From assembly GCA_937900435.1 (NCBI GenBank), contig CALCEG010000153.1, positions 1 through 18,859 on the forward strand: DNA of 18,859 nucleotides. Reading direction: 5' to 3'. The notes below the pieces were generated by a model. That model saw nothing but the letters and a program-made list of their open reading frames with translations, was not told where the DNA came from and did no database searches. Below are positions 6,788 to 13,582 of the stretch, piece by piece. The position numbers and the translations under genes are program-made. Within the stretch, counting starts at the first letter, position 1; every line of letters begins with the position of its first letter. This DNA is from an uncultured Alphaproteobacteria bacterium (GTDB lineage Bacteria; Pseudomonadota; Alphaproteobacteria; Rs-D84).

Positions 6788-7984
6788 CTAGTGAAAAACA
6801 TAACTGTCAATACCATTTGCAGTCGCAGATGATTTTAATTTCTGGGCGGCGGATTCAGACAACCCATATATGCGCACACGATACAAACCAGTACCAGTTG
6901 GTTCAACAACCGTATTTACACCCAATTTGTTGCGTACGTTTACAACCTGATTTTGCGCGGCACCGCTGGACGAAAATGCGCCAAACTGAACCCCCGAACC
7001 ACCAGTGGCAACGTTGTTTGTTTTTGGGGCGGTTTTATTGTTGTTATACTGTGGCGCAGCGGCAGCAGTTGCGGTATTGTATGCTGCAGAAAACGTAGAT
7101 GGCACAGTTTTTGATTCGTTGACAACAGGTTGCGCGGTTTGCACTGGTGGGACATAAGTATTCTTTACGACACCCCCTGCCCCAGAATTCAACATTGCAA
7201 AGCCCTTGGTCAACATTTGCGCCGCAACATTTGCACGAACATCTTTGTTTTCAGCACCTAAAACCACAGACATTAAATGACGACCATCACGATGTGCAGT
7301 TGCAACCAATGAATATTTCGATTTCTTGGTATACCCCGTCTTCATACCATCACAACCATTATAAGACGTTAGCAAACGATTGCCGTTGGTATAAGTCTTG
7401 CCGTTATAAGTCCACGATTTTATACCAAAAAAATGCCAATATTGTGGAAAATGCTTGTACACAGCCATTGACAGTAATGCGATATCACGCGCAGTTGACA
7501 TATGGTCGTCATTTGGCAGTCCCGATGAATTTTCAAAATTTGTGTTATTCAGCCCAATCTGGCGCGCAACACGCGTCATTAAGTCAGCAAAGGATTCTTC
7601 CTGACCGCCTTTTAGATTTTCGGCCAAAACACGCGCAACATCATTAGCACTGTATACCGCCAATGCCTTTATCGCATCTTCGACCCGAATTTTTGACCCG
7701 GCCGCAAGGCCTAATTTTACAGGTTCAGCATTTGCGGCAGACTGTGATACAATTAAATAATCATCCAGGGACAGACGACCATGTTCCAACGCATCAAAGG
7801 TTAAGTACAATGTCATAATTTTAGTCAAACTGGCCGGATAATTTAATTCGTTTGCGTTTTCTTGGTATAATACACGACCTGTATCCATATCTGCAACCAA
7901 GGCCGCACGATATTGAGCAGCATTTGCAACACCAGACAGCAAACACACTGAAACTATGCTTAAAAAGAAAAACATTCTTCTCAT
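6788..7984 (-). CDS. Serine-type D-Ala-D-Ala carboxypeptidase (peptidase S11) with C-terminal SPOR domain
   Basis: A periplasmic penicillin-binding protein that trims the terminal D-alanine from peptidoglycan pentapeptides. The chosen ATG at 7984 gives 398 residues. A signal peptide occupies 1 to about 22. The catalytic motifs are Ser52-Leu-Thr-Lys55, Ser112-Ala-Asn114, and Lys215-Thr-Gly217. The usual PBP5 C-terminal beta domain is missing: after about residue 272 comes a Pro/Ala/Thr/Asn-rich linker, then a SPOR domain at 331-398 (VQFGAFSS...LYRVRIYG). SPOR domains bind denuded glycan at the division septum, so septal action is expected. A TTG nine codons upstream would extend the frame but spoils the signal peptide. 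No ribosome-binding site is visible, and a promoter directly before the ATG suggests a leaderless mRNA. Confidence 0.92.
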   Translation of the reverse strand: MRRMFFFLSIVSVCLLSGVANAAQYRAALVADMDTGRVLYQENANELNYPASLTKIMTLYLTFDALEHGRLSLDDYLIVSQSAANAEPVKLGLAAGSKIRVEDAIKALAVYSANDVARVLAENLKGGQEESFADLMTRVARQIGLNNTNFENSSGLPNDDHMSTARDIALLSMAVYKHFPQYWHFFGIKSWTYNGKTYTNGNRLLTSYNGCDGMKTGYTKKSKYSLVATAHRDGRHLMSVVLGAENKDVRANVAAQMLTKGFAMLNSGAGGVVKNTYVPPVQTAQPVVNESKTVPSTFSAAYNTATAAAAPQYNNNKTAPKTNNVATGGSGVQFGAFSSSGAAQNQVVNVRNKLGVNTVVEPTGTGLYRVRIYGLSESAAQKLKSSATANGIDSYVFH

Positions 7985-7991
7985 AATGCGA

Positions 7992-8021
7992 ATGTTAGTA
8001 AAAAATACCAAGGTGGGTCAA
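7992..8021 (-). promoter_or_regulatory. Promoter of the carboxypeptidase gene, possibly giving a leaderless mRNA
   Basis: On the minus strand, TTGACC (8021-8016), an 18-nt spacer, and TAACAT (7997-7992). The ATG at 7984 begins 8 nt beyond the hexamer, so transcription would start at or next to the start codon. Confidence 0.45.
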
Positions 8022-8034
8022 TCATTATTATGCC

Positions 8035-8065
8035 TTGAAAACGATAATTTTTTTTATACTATACA
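8035..8065 (+). promoter_or_regulatory. Promoter of folA
   Basis: TTGAAA (8035-8040) with an AT-rich -10 region, TATACA at 8060-8065 (19-nt spacer) or ACTATA at 8058-8063 (17-nt spacer). It faces away from the carboxypeptidase promoter. Confidence 0.4.
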
Positions 8066-8082
8066 AAACAAAGGAAGAACAA

Positions 8083-8682
8083 ATGAATTTCAACCCTGTT
8101 GTTTGCGCGATTGTTGCAGTTGGCCCAGAAAATGTTATCGGCAAAGATAACGTTATGCCATGGCACTGTCCCACAGATTTACAATTTTTTAGAAAAACAA
8201 CTATGGGTTATCCATGTATATTTGGCAGAAAAACGTTCGTGGGTATGGGCAATAAACCCCTGAGTGGCAGAATTAATGTTGTTCTTAGTTCGCAATATAA
8301 TAACCACTGGGCAGATGTTAATCTGTGGCTGGGCAAAAGTGTTGAAGACGCGATAATGTCTTTTAATCACTGTCAAAAAATATTTGTTTGTGGTGGGGCG
8401 CAAGTGTATAAGTATGCATTTGACAACGACTTAATTGATGTATTTTATCTGACGAAAATCGAAAATGCTGATTTACAATCGCAAATTCAACAAGCGCCAG
8501 AAAAATATACTTACTTTCCGGTGAATATTGATATGTTCTTTAAATCAGATAAGTGGGCAAAAAAACAGATTGCATATCAAAATAAAAAAACGCAAATCGA
8601 TGTGACGCAAGCAAAGTCAACGTTTTGGGAATATACGCGCATAAGAAAAAAATACACTAATCCGATTAATAACAGTAGATAA
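8083..8682 (+). CDS. folA: Dihydrofolate reductase
   Basis: DHFR reduces dihydrofolate to tetrahydrofolate with NADPH, feeding thymidylate, purine and methionine synthesis. The ATG at 8083 follows AAGGAAG at 8071-8077; an upstream in-frame ATG at 8035 lies inside the promoter and is rejected. The 199 residues are about 40 more than E. coli FolA. Visible motifs are the NVIGKDNVMPWH loop (17-28), the substrate-binding Asp32 in CPTDLQFF, IFGRKTF with the NADPH-binding Arg, PLSGRINVVLSS, and CGGAQVYKYAF. The excess is in the second half (an insert near the usual substrate-loop region and a basic C-terminal tail). No thymidylate synthase gene is adjacent. The enzyme call is secure; the length is somewhat unusual. 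Confidence 0.93.
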   Translation: MNFNPVVCAIVAVGPENVIGKDNVMPWHCPTDLQFFRKTTMGYPCIFGRKTFVGMGNKPLSGRINVVLSSQYNNHWADVNLWLGKSVEDAIMSFNHCQKIFVCGGAQVYKYAFDNDLIDVFYLTKIENADLQSQIQQAPEKYTYFPVNIDMFFKSDKWAKKQIAYQNKKTQIDVTQAKSTFWEYTRIRKKYTNPINNSR

Positions 8683-8720
8683 TGTATTCTAAGCCCCCCC
8701 CAGATACCCTTTCAGAGCCC

Positions 8721-8772
8721 CCCGCCGCCAAGGATGGTGGGGATTAGAGGAACGAACCATCGTGGCGGCGGG
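8721..8772. repeat. Long GC-rich inverted repeat between folA and the LanKC-N-like gene
   Basis: A perfect 10-bp outer arm (CCCGCCGCCA 8721-8730, TGGCGGCGGG 8763-8772) encloses a 6-bp inner arm (GATGGT 8733-8738, ACCATC 8756-8761). No T-run follows in either direction, so it is a poor terminator. The loop contains GTGGGGATTAGAGG.ACGAACCA, which matches the intergenic sequence at 1032-1056 closely. It is therefore a copy of the dispersed repeat. The rest of 8683-8814 shows nothing recognisable. Confidence 0.6.
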
Positions 8773-8814
8773 AATAAAAAGGGAAAAGCCAACTTTGTAG
8801 ATGGTTGTGATGGA

Positions 8815-9804
8815 TTAAACCCTGCGACCAAATGCTTCTTTTAATATTTCAATAAAAGACTTCTCTTTATTTTTTTTCTGAATATTTTTTTCGCCGCTTT
8901 TGAATTTTCCTGCATCTTTCTGTTGTGGCGCGTTATGGGGTTTATCTGGGATTTGCACTGTCAAATCTTTGTTTGAAACACGCAGAACGTTTTTGCTCAA
9001 CAAACTGCTGTAATGTATATCGTATTTCATACCAGCAGCACGCAACAAAGATTCCAATGTCGCCATATCTTTTGCATCGTGCGGATAAAAATACACAGAA
9101 CCACCCTTACCATCAGAACTGTTTAATATTTTTTCTGTGGTACCGATTTTGTATAACGCATCCAAGAAAGAACCAGACCCAGTGTTTGCTTTTTGTTGTG
9201 CATGTTGTTTTTTTGGCGCGTTACTAGATGGCAATAAATTCGCAAACGGGTCCGGGAAACCAAATGGATTATATGGGTTTGAGGGATTCTTTTTTCTGGC
9301 AGCTTTGGAACCGATATATTCGCCCTGTTTATCGCGTTCAACACGATAGAAAATACGCCCCGTATCGCCAAGTGTCTTTTCAAATGCAATGTTATGATAG
9401 TCTTCGTCTAGTTCCGGGTCAGTATGTAAATTTGCGTGCAAAATAACCTCGTTCAAGCCAAGGACCAATTTTTCAAACTCTTTCTGATTATTTGGATATA
9501 TTGTAAAAGCTTTACCAAATTGTTCGCTATCGTCTTCTAAAATAGGGTAATTACCAACCCAATGTGGGTTATAATTAACAGTTTTAAAAGTTGCGTTTTC
9601 ACGAACTAAGTAAGGAATAACTACGCGCGCCAAGTTGTACCAATCATCATACCCCTTGGCATACAAATGCAGTTTCCATGGATAGTTTATATTTGACATA
9701 TCCCCAAAATGTTGTGCCCATACAGATGGCCGGTTTCCTAGGCGTAGCAGACCGGTTTTAATTAAATTTTCGTGATATGCGGATATTTCGCTAACTTTGC
9801 TCAT
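8815..9804 (-). CDS. Standalone protein with LanKC N-terminal / OspF-SpvC-like lyase domain
   Basis: The start at 9804 follows AAAGGAGAAATA; an upstream in-frame ATG at 9846 overlaps the promoter. The product has 329 residues and no signal peptide. Residues about 40-160 resemble the N-terminal domain of class III lanthipeptide synthetases (RamC/LanKC), related in fold to OspF/SpvC phosphothreonine lyases. Matching blocks are WKLHLYA (43-49), a helix ending VIPYLVREN, then ATFKTVN (71-77), GKAFTIYP (97-104), and TGRIFYRVE (148-156). By that comparison His46 and Lys74 would be the catalytic acid and base, with Lys98 and Arg154 binding phosphate. No kinase or cyclase domain follows; instead there is a Lys/Pro/Asn-rich linker (165-210), a small alpha/beta region, and a basic tail. 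The similarity is from memory of the family, so substrate and activity are unknown; a pseudo-enzyme is possible. Confidence 0.55.
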   Translation of the reverse strand: MSKVSEISAYHENLIKTGLLRLGNRPSVWAQHFGDMSNINYPWKLHLYAKGYDDWYNLARVVIPYLVRENATFKTVNYNPHWVGNYPILEDDSEQFGKAFTIYPNNQKEFEKLVLGLNEVILHANLHTDPELDEDYHNIAFEKTLGDTGRIFYRVERDKQGEYIGSKAARKKNPSNPYNPFGFPDPFANLLPSSNAPKKQHAQQKANTGSGSFLDALYKIGTTEKILNSSDGKGGSVYFYPHDAKDMATLESLLRAAGMKYDIHYSSLLSKNVLRVSNKDLTVQIPDKPHNAPQQKDAGKFKSGEKNIQKKNKEKSFIEILKEAFGRRV

Positions 9805-9827
9805 TATTTCTCCTTTCGTTTGAGCTA

Positions 9828-9856
9828 ATTTTATCAAAAAACACAAACTTTTTCAA
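9828..9856 (-). promoter_or_regulatory. Promoter of the LanKC-N-like gene
   Basis: On the minus strand, TTGAAA (9856-9851), a 17-nt spacer, and TAAAAT (9833-9828) with a TGA extension. It is near-consensus and lies 23 nt before the start codon at 9804. Confidence 0.75.
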
Positions 9857-9867
9857 GACTTTTGCGT

Positions 9868-9895
9868 TTGACATATTGTTTTTTTGTGCTATCAT
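9868..9895 (+). promoter_or_regulatory. Promoter of the first hydrolase-like paralogue
   Basis: Perfect -35 TTGACA (9868-9873), a 16-nt spacer, and TATCAT (9890-9895) with a TGC extension. It is divergent from the promoter at 9828-9856; the two -35 boxes are only 11 bp apart, so a single regulator could affect both. Confidence 0.8.
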
Positions 9896-9923
9896 CTATC
9901 CAAAAACACGAAGGTAATATGTA

Positions 9924-11423
9924 ATGAACGATTTATCTGCAAAAGACGACAGTATAAAAGACATCGAAAAAATTTATAGCAAGTTTAAACGCTTTCTGTT
10001 TTCTGTCAGCCTGAATATTATTTATAAAAACAAACCCAGTCTTAGAAATGATATTTTGGAGTTTATACGATACACAATTCATAAAAATTCAGACCCTAAA
10101 CAAATTTCCAAGACATATAAACAATTAGACAAAATTATCGCCTGTGACAAGTCCGCAGCGGAAACCTTTTTAGAACTGACCGAATATATATTAAAAACAA
10201 AAAAATTCGATAACTTTTTGTTGGGACAAATAGTTAATTTACTCACCAAAATTTATGACGACCCCAAATACAAAAATCGCGCACAGACACTGATGATTAC
10301 AGCAGAAAAAATGGCTGGCGACGATTTAAAAACTGTTCGGATTGTCGCGCGCAAACTGGGACAATGGGAATTATTGCACAGCAATATACATATCGGACAA
10401 CGTATAAATGACCCGTCAAAAAACAACTGGGAAAACGTTAATCAAATTCCTGTAGATAAAGCAGCAGTACTAATGCTGGGTGGGGATGGGACACGCAATC
10501 CAAAGGCCGCAAATGGGTATGCAAGAAAAATCGAACATAAATTAACCAGCGAAGGCATTAATGATGTCGCCATATATTCTGTGTTTTATGATTTTGGCGA
10601 CGAACAAATGGGTTGTAATCCAAAGCAAGCGCGAAATATTCAAATGAAACAATTTGGACGTAAAATACGACTTGACACAGAAAAAAACACAGAAAATATT
10701 AATTCTGAATATTTAAAACAACTGTTTGATATTGTAATTCGACCACGATTGGAAGAAAACGGTAAAAGATTGCCCTTGCAAGCTGCAATTCAAAACATCA
10801 GAAAAATTACATTTATCGCACATTGCCATGGCGCGTATACTTTTCTGAAACTAGAAGAAATGATGCAACAAAGAATGTCAGAATTAGGCTATACAGTCGC
10901 AGAAAAACAACAAATACAAAAACAAATGCTGTGTATAGCGCACGCACCACAATGTCCACTGGGCGCATCAAAATCAACAATGCTTAGTTTTGCATCGATA
11001 AAAGACCCCAAACTTAACAGTTATAATAACTTTCAAGTGGGGTTAAGAAAGTTCGATAAAAAATATCTGTTTAGTTTCGCTTTCTTTCCTGAAAAATACG
11101 GCAACATTTTTATCGCCGCACAAATATTTGATATGTGGTTTGAACGAGACATTGTTGGATTGAACGTAAATCCGATGGAACACGCTTTCATAGATTATGA
11201 CAATAAAGATAATTTGTTGACTATCGAAGGCGACGTGATGATAAGATTGTCTGGAAACGCCCTGGTAAATGCAGTCAAAAGTTCACAAAACAATACCCAA
11301 ATTACAAATGTACAAAATCTGGTCTGTGATAACAAAGACGATTTAATACAAACTTTTGAAATGCTGAAAAAGAACGGTCTGCGAACATACAAAGACATTC
11401 TGAAAATATTGCGAACACGATAA
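9924..11423 (+). CDS. Putative Cys-nucleophile alpha/beta-hydrolase-like protein, paralogue 1
   Basis: A 499-residue cytosolic protein with no signal peptide or membrane segment. Residues 1 to about 175 are helical and have no counterpart in the second paralogue. From 181 it carries AVLMLGGDGT (a strand plus a Gly-rich, oxyanion-type turn), EYLKQLFDIVIRPRL (262-276), then ITFIAHCHGAY (295-305). AHCHGAY has the shape of the lipase elbow GHSHGG with Cys301 in place of Ser. LGYT, AHAPQCPLGASK, SFASIKD (355-361), GNIFIAAQIF (393-402) and EH (419-420) are shared with the protein at 13583-14959. The tail DLIQTFEMLKKNG is also shared. Cys301, His420 and perhaps Asp361 are candidate triad members. 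Start: AAGG at 9911-9914 before the ATG at 9924. Function unknown; thioesterase, peptidase or acyltransferase activity is possible. Confidence 0.75.
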   Translation: MNDLSAKDDSIKDIEKIYSKFKRFLFSVSLNIIYKNKPSLRNDILEFIRYTIHKNSDPKQISKTYKQLDKIIACDKSAAETFLELTEYILKTKKFDNFLLGQIVNLLTKIYDDPKYKNRAQTLMITAEKMAGDDLKTVRIVARKLGQWELLHSNIHIGQRINDPSKNNWENVNQIPVDKAAVLMLGGDGTRNPKAANGYARKIEHKLTSEGINDVAIYSVFYDFGDEQMGCNPKQARNIQMKQFGRKIRLDTEKNTENINSEYLKQLFDIVIRPRLEENGKRLPLQAAIQNIRKITFIAHCHGAYTFLKLEEMMQQRMSELGYTVAEKQQIQKQMLCIAHAPQCPLGASKSTMLSFASIKDPKLNSYNNFQVGLRKFDKKYLFSFAFFPEKYGNIFIAAQIFDMWFERDIVGLNVNPMEHAFIDYDNKDNLLTIEGDVMIRLSGNALVNAVKSSQNNTQITNVQNLVCDNKDDLIQTFEMLKKNGLRTYKDILKILRTR

Positions 11424-11426
11424 AAT

Positions 11427-11455
11427 TTGACTTTTTTTTGTGTGTATGATATAGT
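11427..11455 (+). promoter_or_regulatory. Near-consensus sigma70 promoter of the 162-residue protein
   Basis: TTGACT (11427-11432), a 17-nt spacer, and TATAGT (11450-11455) with a TGA extension. It begins 4 nt after the previous gene's stop. Transcription would start near 11462, leaving a leader of about 85 nt. Confidence 0.85.
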
Positions 11456-11490
11456 TATCTGTGAGGCCAATAAGAATATATGTTGGTTTC

Positions 11491-11521
11491 AATGTGGATT
11501 TAACCTGACTTGTCCCACATT
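11491..11521 (+). promoter_or_regulatory. Leader hairpin upstream of the 162-residue protein
   Basis: A perfect 7-bp stem AATGTGG (11491-11497) with CCACATT (11515-11521) and a 17-nt loop, inside the predicted 5' leader. No T-run follows, and the ribosome-binding site (AAAGGAG, near 11534-11540) stays outside the stem, so it is not an attenuator by itself. An mRNA-stability or protein-binding role is a guess. Confidence 0.4.
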
Positions 11522-11545
11522 AACGGACTAAAAAAGGAGAACTTT

Positions 11546-12034
11546 ATGAAAAAAATTACAGTAACGGCTAGACAGCCTGATATTGAAACGATTTCTGTAT
11601 TATTCAACAATATTGAAATCATTATGCAAAATAAACAAGCAATCTTAAACAATCCCGATTTTTACAATATTTGTATCAATGGTATTAGTATTGGCAGCGC
11701 GTATACTGGTGAAATAAGTTTGCCGTTGGGGGTATTGGTGCAATTATGGGAATCCGAACCTTGGCACAAAAACGGACATTACACATATCATATCGGGGGT
11801 AGCCCGTTAAGCGGATTGTGTTTTGAAAAATGCTGGGATGTAAAAACAAAATCTTTCTGTACAAAACGGGATGGAAATTTTGTTACGTTTGCACGACCTG
11901 CATTTCGTATTGTTAATAAAGAAAAAAATTCGACAGCAGATTACCCGATAAAAGTACCACACCAACAAAAACCAGCACAATCGGCAACACTGCAAGATAT
12001 ACTGAAACACATTGCCGCAATAAAATGCAAATAA
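11546..12034 (+). CDS. Uncharacterised 162-residue cytosolic protein
   Basis: The ATG at 11546 is chosen because AAAGGAG lies 6-12 nt upstream; the in-frame ATG at 11510 lies within the leader hairpin and lacks a site. No signal peptide or membrane segment is seen. Residues about 5-50 look alpha/beta. A central block rich in Gly, Trp, Tyr and Cys (CINGISIGSAYTGEISLPLG, then SEPWHKNGHYTYHIGGSPLSG, and CFEKCWDVK) suggests a compact beta fold, possibly metal- or ligand-binding through the clustered His and Cys. The last 35 residues are a Gln/Pro linker and an amphipathic helix. The gene is monocistronic with a strong promoter and a perfect terminator, so expression may be high. I do not recognise the family. 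Confidence 0.75.
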   Translation: MKKITVTARQPDIETISVLFNNIEIIMQNKQAILNNPDFYNICINGISIGSAYTGEISLPLGVLVQLWESEPWHKNGHYTYHIGGSPLSGLCFEKCWDVKTKSFCTKRDGNFVTFARPAFRIVNKEKNSTADYPIKVPHQQKPAQSATLQDILKHIAAIKCK

Positions 12035-12042
12035 CGTATAAC

Positions 12043-12070
12043 ATATCGGGATTTTTATCCCGATATTTTT
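12043..12070 (+). terminator. Rho-independent terminator of the 162-residue protein gene
   Basis: Perfect 10-bp stem ATATCGGGAT (12043-12052) with ATCCCGATAT (12057-12066), a 4-nt TTTT loop, then a T-run. It lies just after the stop and overlaps the end of the convergent minus-strand gene. Confidence 0.92.
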
Positions 12071-12347
12071 ATCTTTGGCAATTCTTTTTATTTAATGTCT
12101 TGATTATATCCTGGTGTTTTTCTTGGAAAGATGTACCGACAAACATAAATGCCGCGCTGGCTAAATATAAAGCGATTGCGTATTTTACATTGCCTTTGAA
12201 ATGCCCGGCTATCGCCAGCCACATTAACGCCCCAAGGCAACCAACACCAGCGCCTTTGAACAAAACACTTGCCAGTTTTGCACGATTTGCTTGTTTAACG
12301 AGTTTGTTTCTACTTCGGTCGGGTTCGCCAGAATTATTTGATGACAT
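12069..12347 (-). CDS. Small two-helix membrane protein of unknown function
   Basis: A 92-residue protein. Residues 1-23 are polar and basic with Ser/Asn/Arg. Two hydrophobic segments follow at about 26-48 (Gly/Ala/Leu-rich) and 54-74, and the tail is Lys/Gln/Asn-rich. Both ends are probably cytoplasmic by the positive-inside rule. AGGAAAA lies 4-10 nt before the ATG at 12347, a good ribosome-binding site. A weak promoter (TTGCAA 12400-12395, 17-nt spacer, TTTAGT 12377-12372 on the minus strand) is possible. It is convergent with the preceding gene and divergent from lrgA. No family is recognised. Confidence 0.7.
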   Translation of the reverse strand: MSSNNSGEPDRSRNKLVKQANRAKLASVLFKGAGVGCLGALMWLAIAGHFKGNVKYAIALYLASAAFMFVGTSFQEKHQDIIKTLNKKNCQR

Positions 12348-12437
12348 ATTTTTCCTGTTTCTTTAAATACAACTAAAACACATTTTTTTACCTGTTGCAA
12401 TAAAAACAAACACCTATTTTATTTGAATAATTAACCT

Positions 12438-12467
12438 TTGACAGGTATCTGGGGTTTTTGCAATACT
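12438..12467 (+). promoter_or_regulatory. Promoter of lrgAB
   Basis: Perfect -35 TTGACA (12438-12443), an 18-nt spacer, and AATACT (12462-12467) with a TGC extension. It would give a leader of about 20 nt before the ATG at 12493. Confidence 0.65.
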
Positions 12468-12492
12468 AAAAATGTACCACACCGGAGTGAGA

Positions 12493-12861
12493 ATGAAATA
12501 TCTGATTCAATTTACGATTATTATGCTGTTCGTCTTGATGGGCGAAATCATTGCAAACATCGTTCCGTTGCCAATCGCAGGCAGTATATATGGACTGATA
12601 TTGCTGTTTGTTGCGCTGTGGACAAAAATTATCAAACTGAAATGGGTCGAAGATATTGCGACCACGTTGCACAGTATAATGACACTGTTCTTTATTGGTC
12701 CAGCGGTTGCGATAGTTGAAGTATGGCCACAAATCGCAGACACATGGTGGAAAATTACAATACTGCTGGTCGTAGTCTATGCGATATCAATGATAATGAC
12801 CGCGGTTACATCAGAATTCTTTATGCGAAACAAAGAACCAATACAGGACGAAAAATGCTGA
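12493..12861 (+). CDS. lrgA: CidA/LrgA family holin-like membrane protein
   Basis: A small inner-membrane protein of the CidA/LrgA family. The family is described as holin/antiholin-like and, with LrgB, is linked to pyruvate/acetate handling and control of murein hydrolase activity. The ATG at 12493 follows GGAG at 12484-12487; the in-frame ATG at 12472 overlaps the promoter region. The 122 residues contain four hydrophobic segments, with the family's short Pro/Gly turn (VPLPIAGSIYGLILLF, 24-39) between the first two. The C-terminus is charged. It overlaps lrgB by 7 nt, forming the typical lrgAB pair. No LytSR-type or LysR-type regulator gene is adjacent. Confidence 0.85.
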   Translation: MKYLIQFTIIMLFVLMGEIIANIVPLPIAGSIYGLILLFVALWTKIIKLKWVEDIATTLHSIMTLFFIGPAVAIVEVWPQIADTWWKITILLVVVYAISMIMTAVTSEFFMRNKEPIQDEKC

Positions 12862-13553
12862 ATAGTTTGATATCAACGCCTTATTTTGGAACAACGCTAA
12901 CGCTGGTGGTATTTGCGTTGGCGGTTGCGCTTAATAAAAAGTGGCCAAACGTTTTGACAACGCCGCTGTTGACATCAACTGCAATAATTGTTGCAATTTT
13001 GACGTTTATGAAAATACCGTATGCCGATTATAACAATGGCGCACAATATATTACTTATTTTTTAACCCCTGTAACCGTTTGCTTTGCGGTGCCAATGTAT
13101 AAAAATTTATATGTGCTAAAAAAGTATGCCGCGCCAATTATGTTGGCAATTCTGGTGGGGTCTTTATCTTCGGTGATGGCGGTGATTTTACTAAGCGCGA
13201 TTTTGGGACTGGGGGATATTATCGTAAAATCATTGGCAGCCATATCGACGACAACCGCAATTGCAATCGGAATCACACAGGAACTGGGTGGGAATACAGG
13301 TCTGACAACATCTGCGGTAATCATAACAGGGGTGCTGGGCGCATCTGTCAGCGATATATTCTGCAGAAAGATGGGCTGGCGAAATCCTGTGTCGTGTGGG
13401 ATTGCAATCGGAACATCTGCACACTCGGCAGGAACAATCAAAGCAATGGAAATGGGAAAACTAACCGGCGCAATGAGCAGTCTGGCCATCGTTATATCAG
13501 GTGTTATGACCGCCTTTATCGCACCGATACTTGTAAAAATATTTTTATCTTAG
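12855..13553 (+). CDS. lrgB: CidB/LrgB family membrane protein
   Basis: The partner of LrgA, a multi-spanning inner-membrane protein of the usual family size (232 residues). The start at 12855 overlaps the lrgA stop (12859-12861) and has AGGACG upstream, so the two are coupled. About six or seven hydrophobic segments are visible. The family-defining glycine- and alanine-rich region is present: LAAISTTTAIAIG, GGNTGLTTSAVIITGVLGA, and GIAIGTSAHSAGTIKAMEMG near residues 175-200. No terminator is visible before the convergent gene ending at 13583. The family call is secure; whether the pair acts in lysis control or as a pyruvate/organic-acid permease here cannot be decided. Confidence 0.93.
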   Translation: MLNSLISTPYFGTTLTLVVFALAVALNKKWPNVLTTPLLTSTAIIVAILTFMKIPYADYNNGAQYITYFLTPVTVCFAVPMYKNLYVLKKYAAPIMLAILVGSLSSVMAVILLSAILGLGDIIVKSLAAISTTTAIAIGITQELGGNTGLTTSAVIITGVLGASVSDIFCRKMGWRNPVSCGIAIGTSAHSAGTIKAMEMGKLTGAMSSLAIVISGVMTAFIAPILVKIFLS

Positions 13554-13582
13554 TGTATTGAAACAGCATCAGGCAAAACGGT

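Noticed and set aside
7147..7647. 166-residue plus-strand ORF
   Set aside because: It is antisense to the carboxypeptidase gene, is dominated by His/Gln/Asn codons, has no ribosome-binding site, and the minus-strand frame carries all catalytic motifs.
12723..12854. N-terminal extension of lrgB from an upstream ATG
   Set aside because: The extension lies inside lrgA in another frame and is polar; the ATG at 12855 with its overlap of the lrgA stop gives the normal family N-terminus and length.
13055..13489. 144-residue minus-strand ORF with a hydrophobic look
   Set aside because: It is the antisense shadow of lrgB, whose family motifs are clear in the plus frame.
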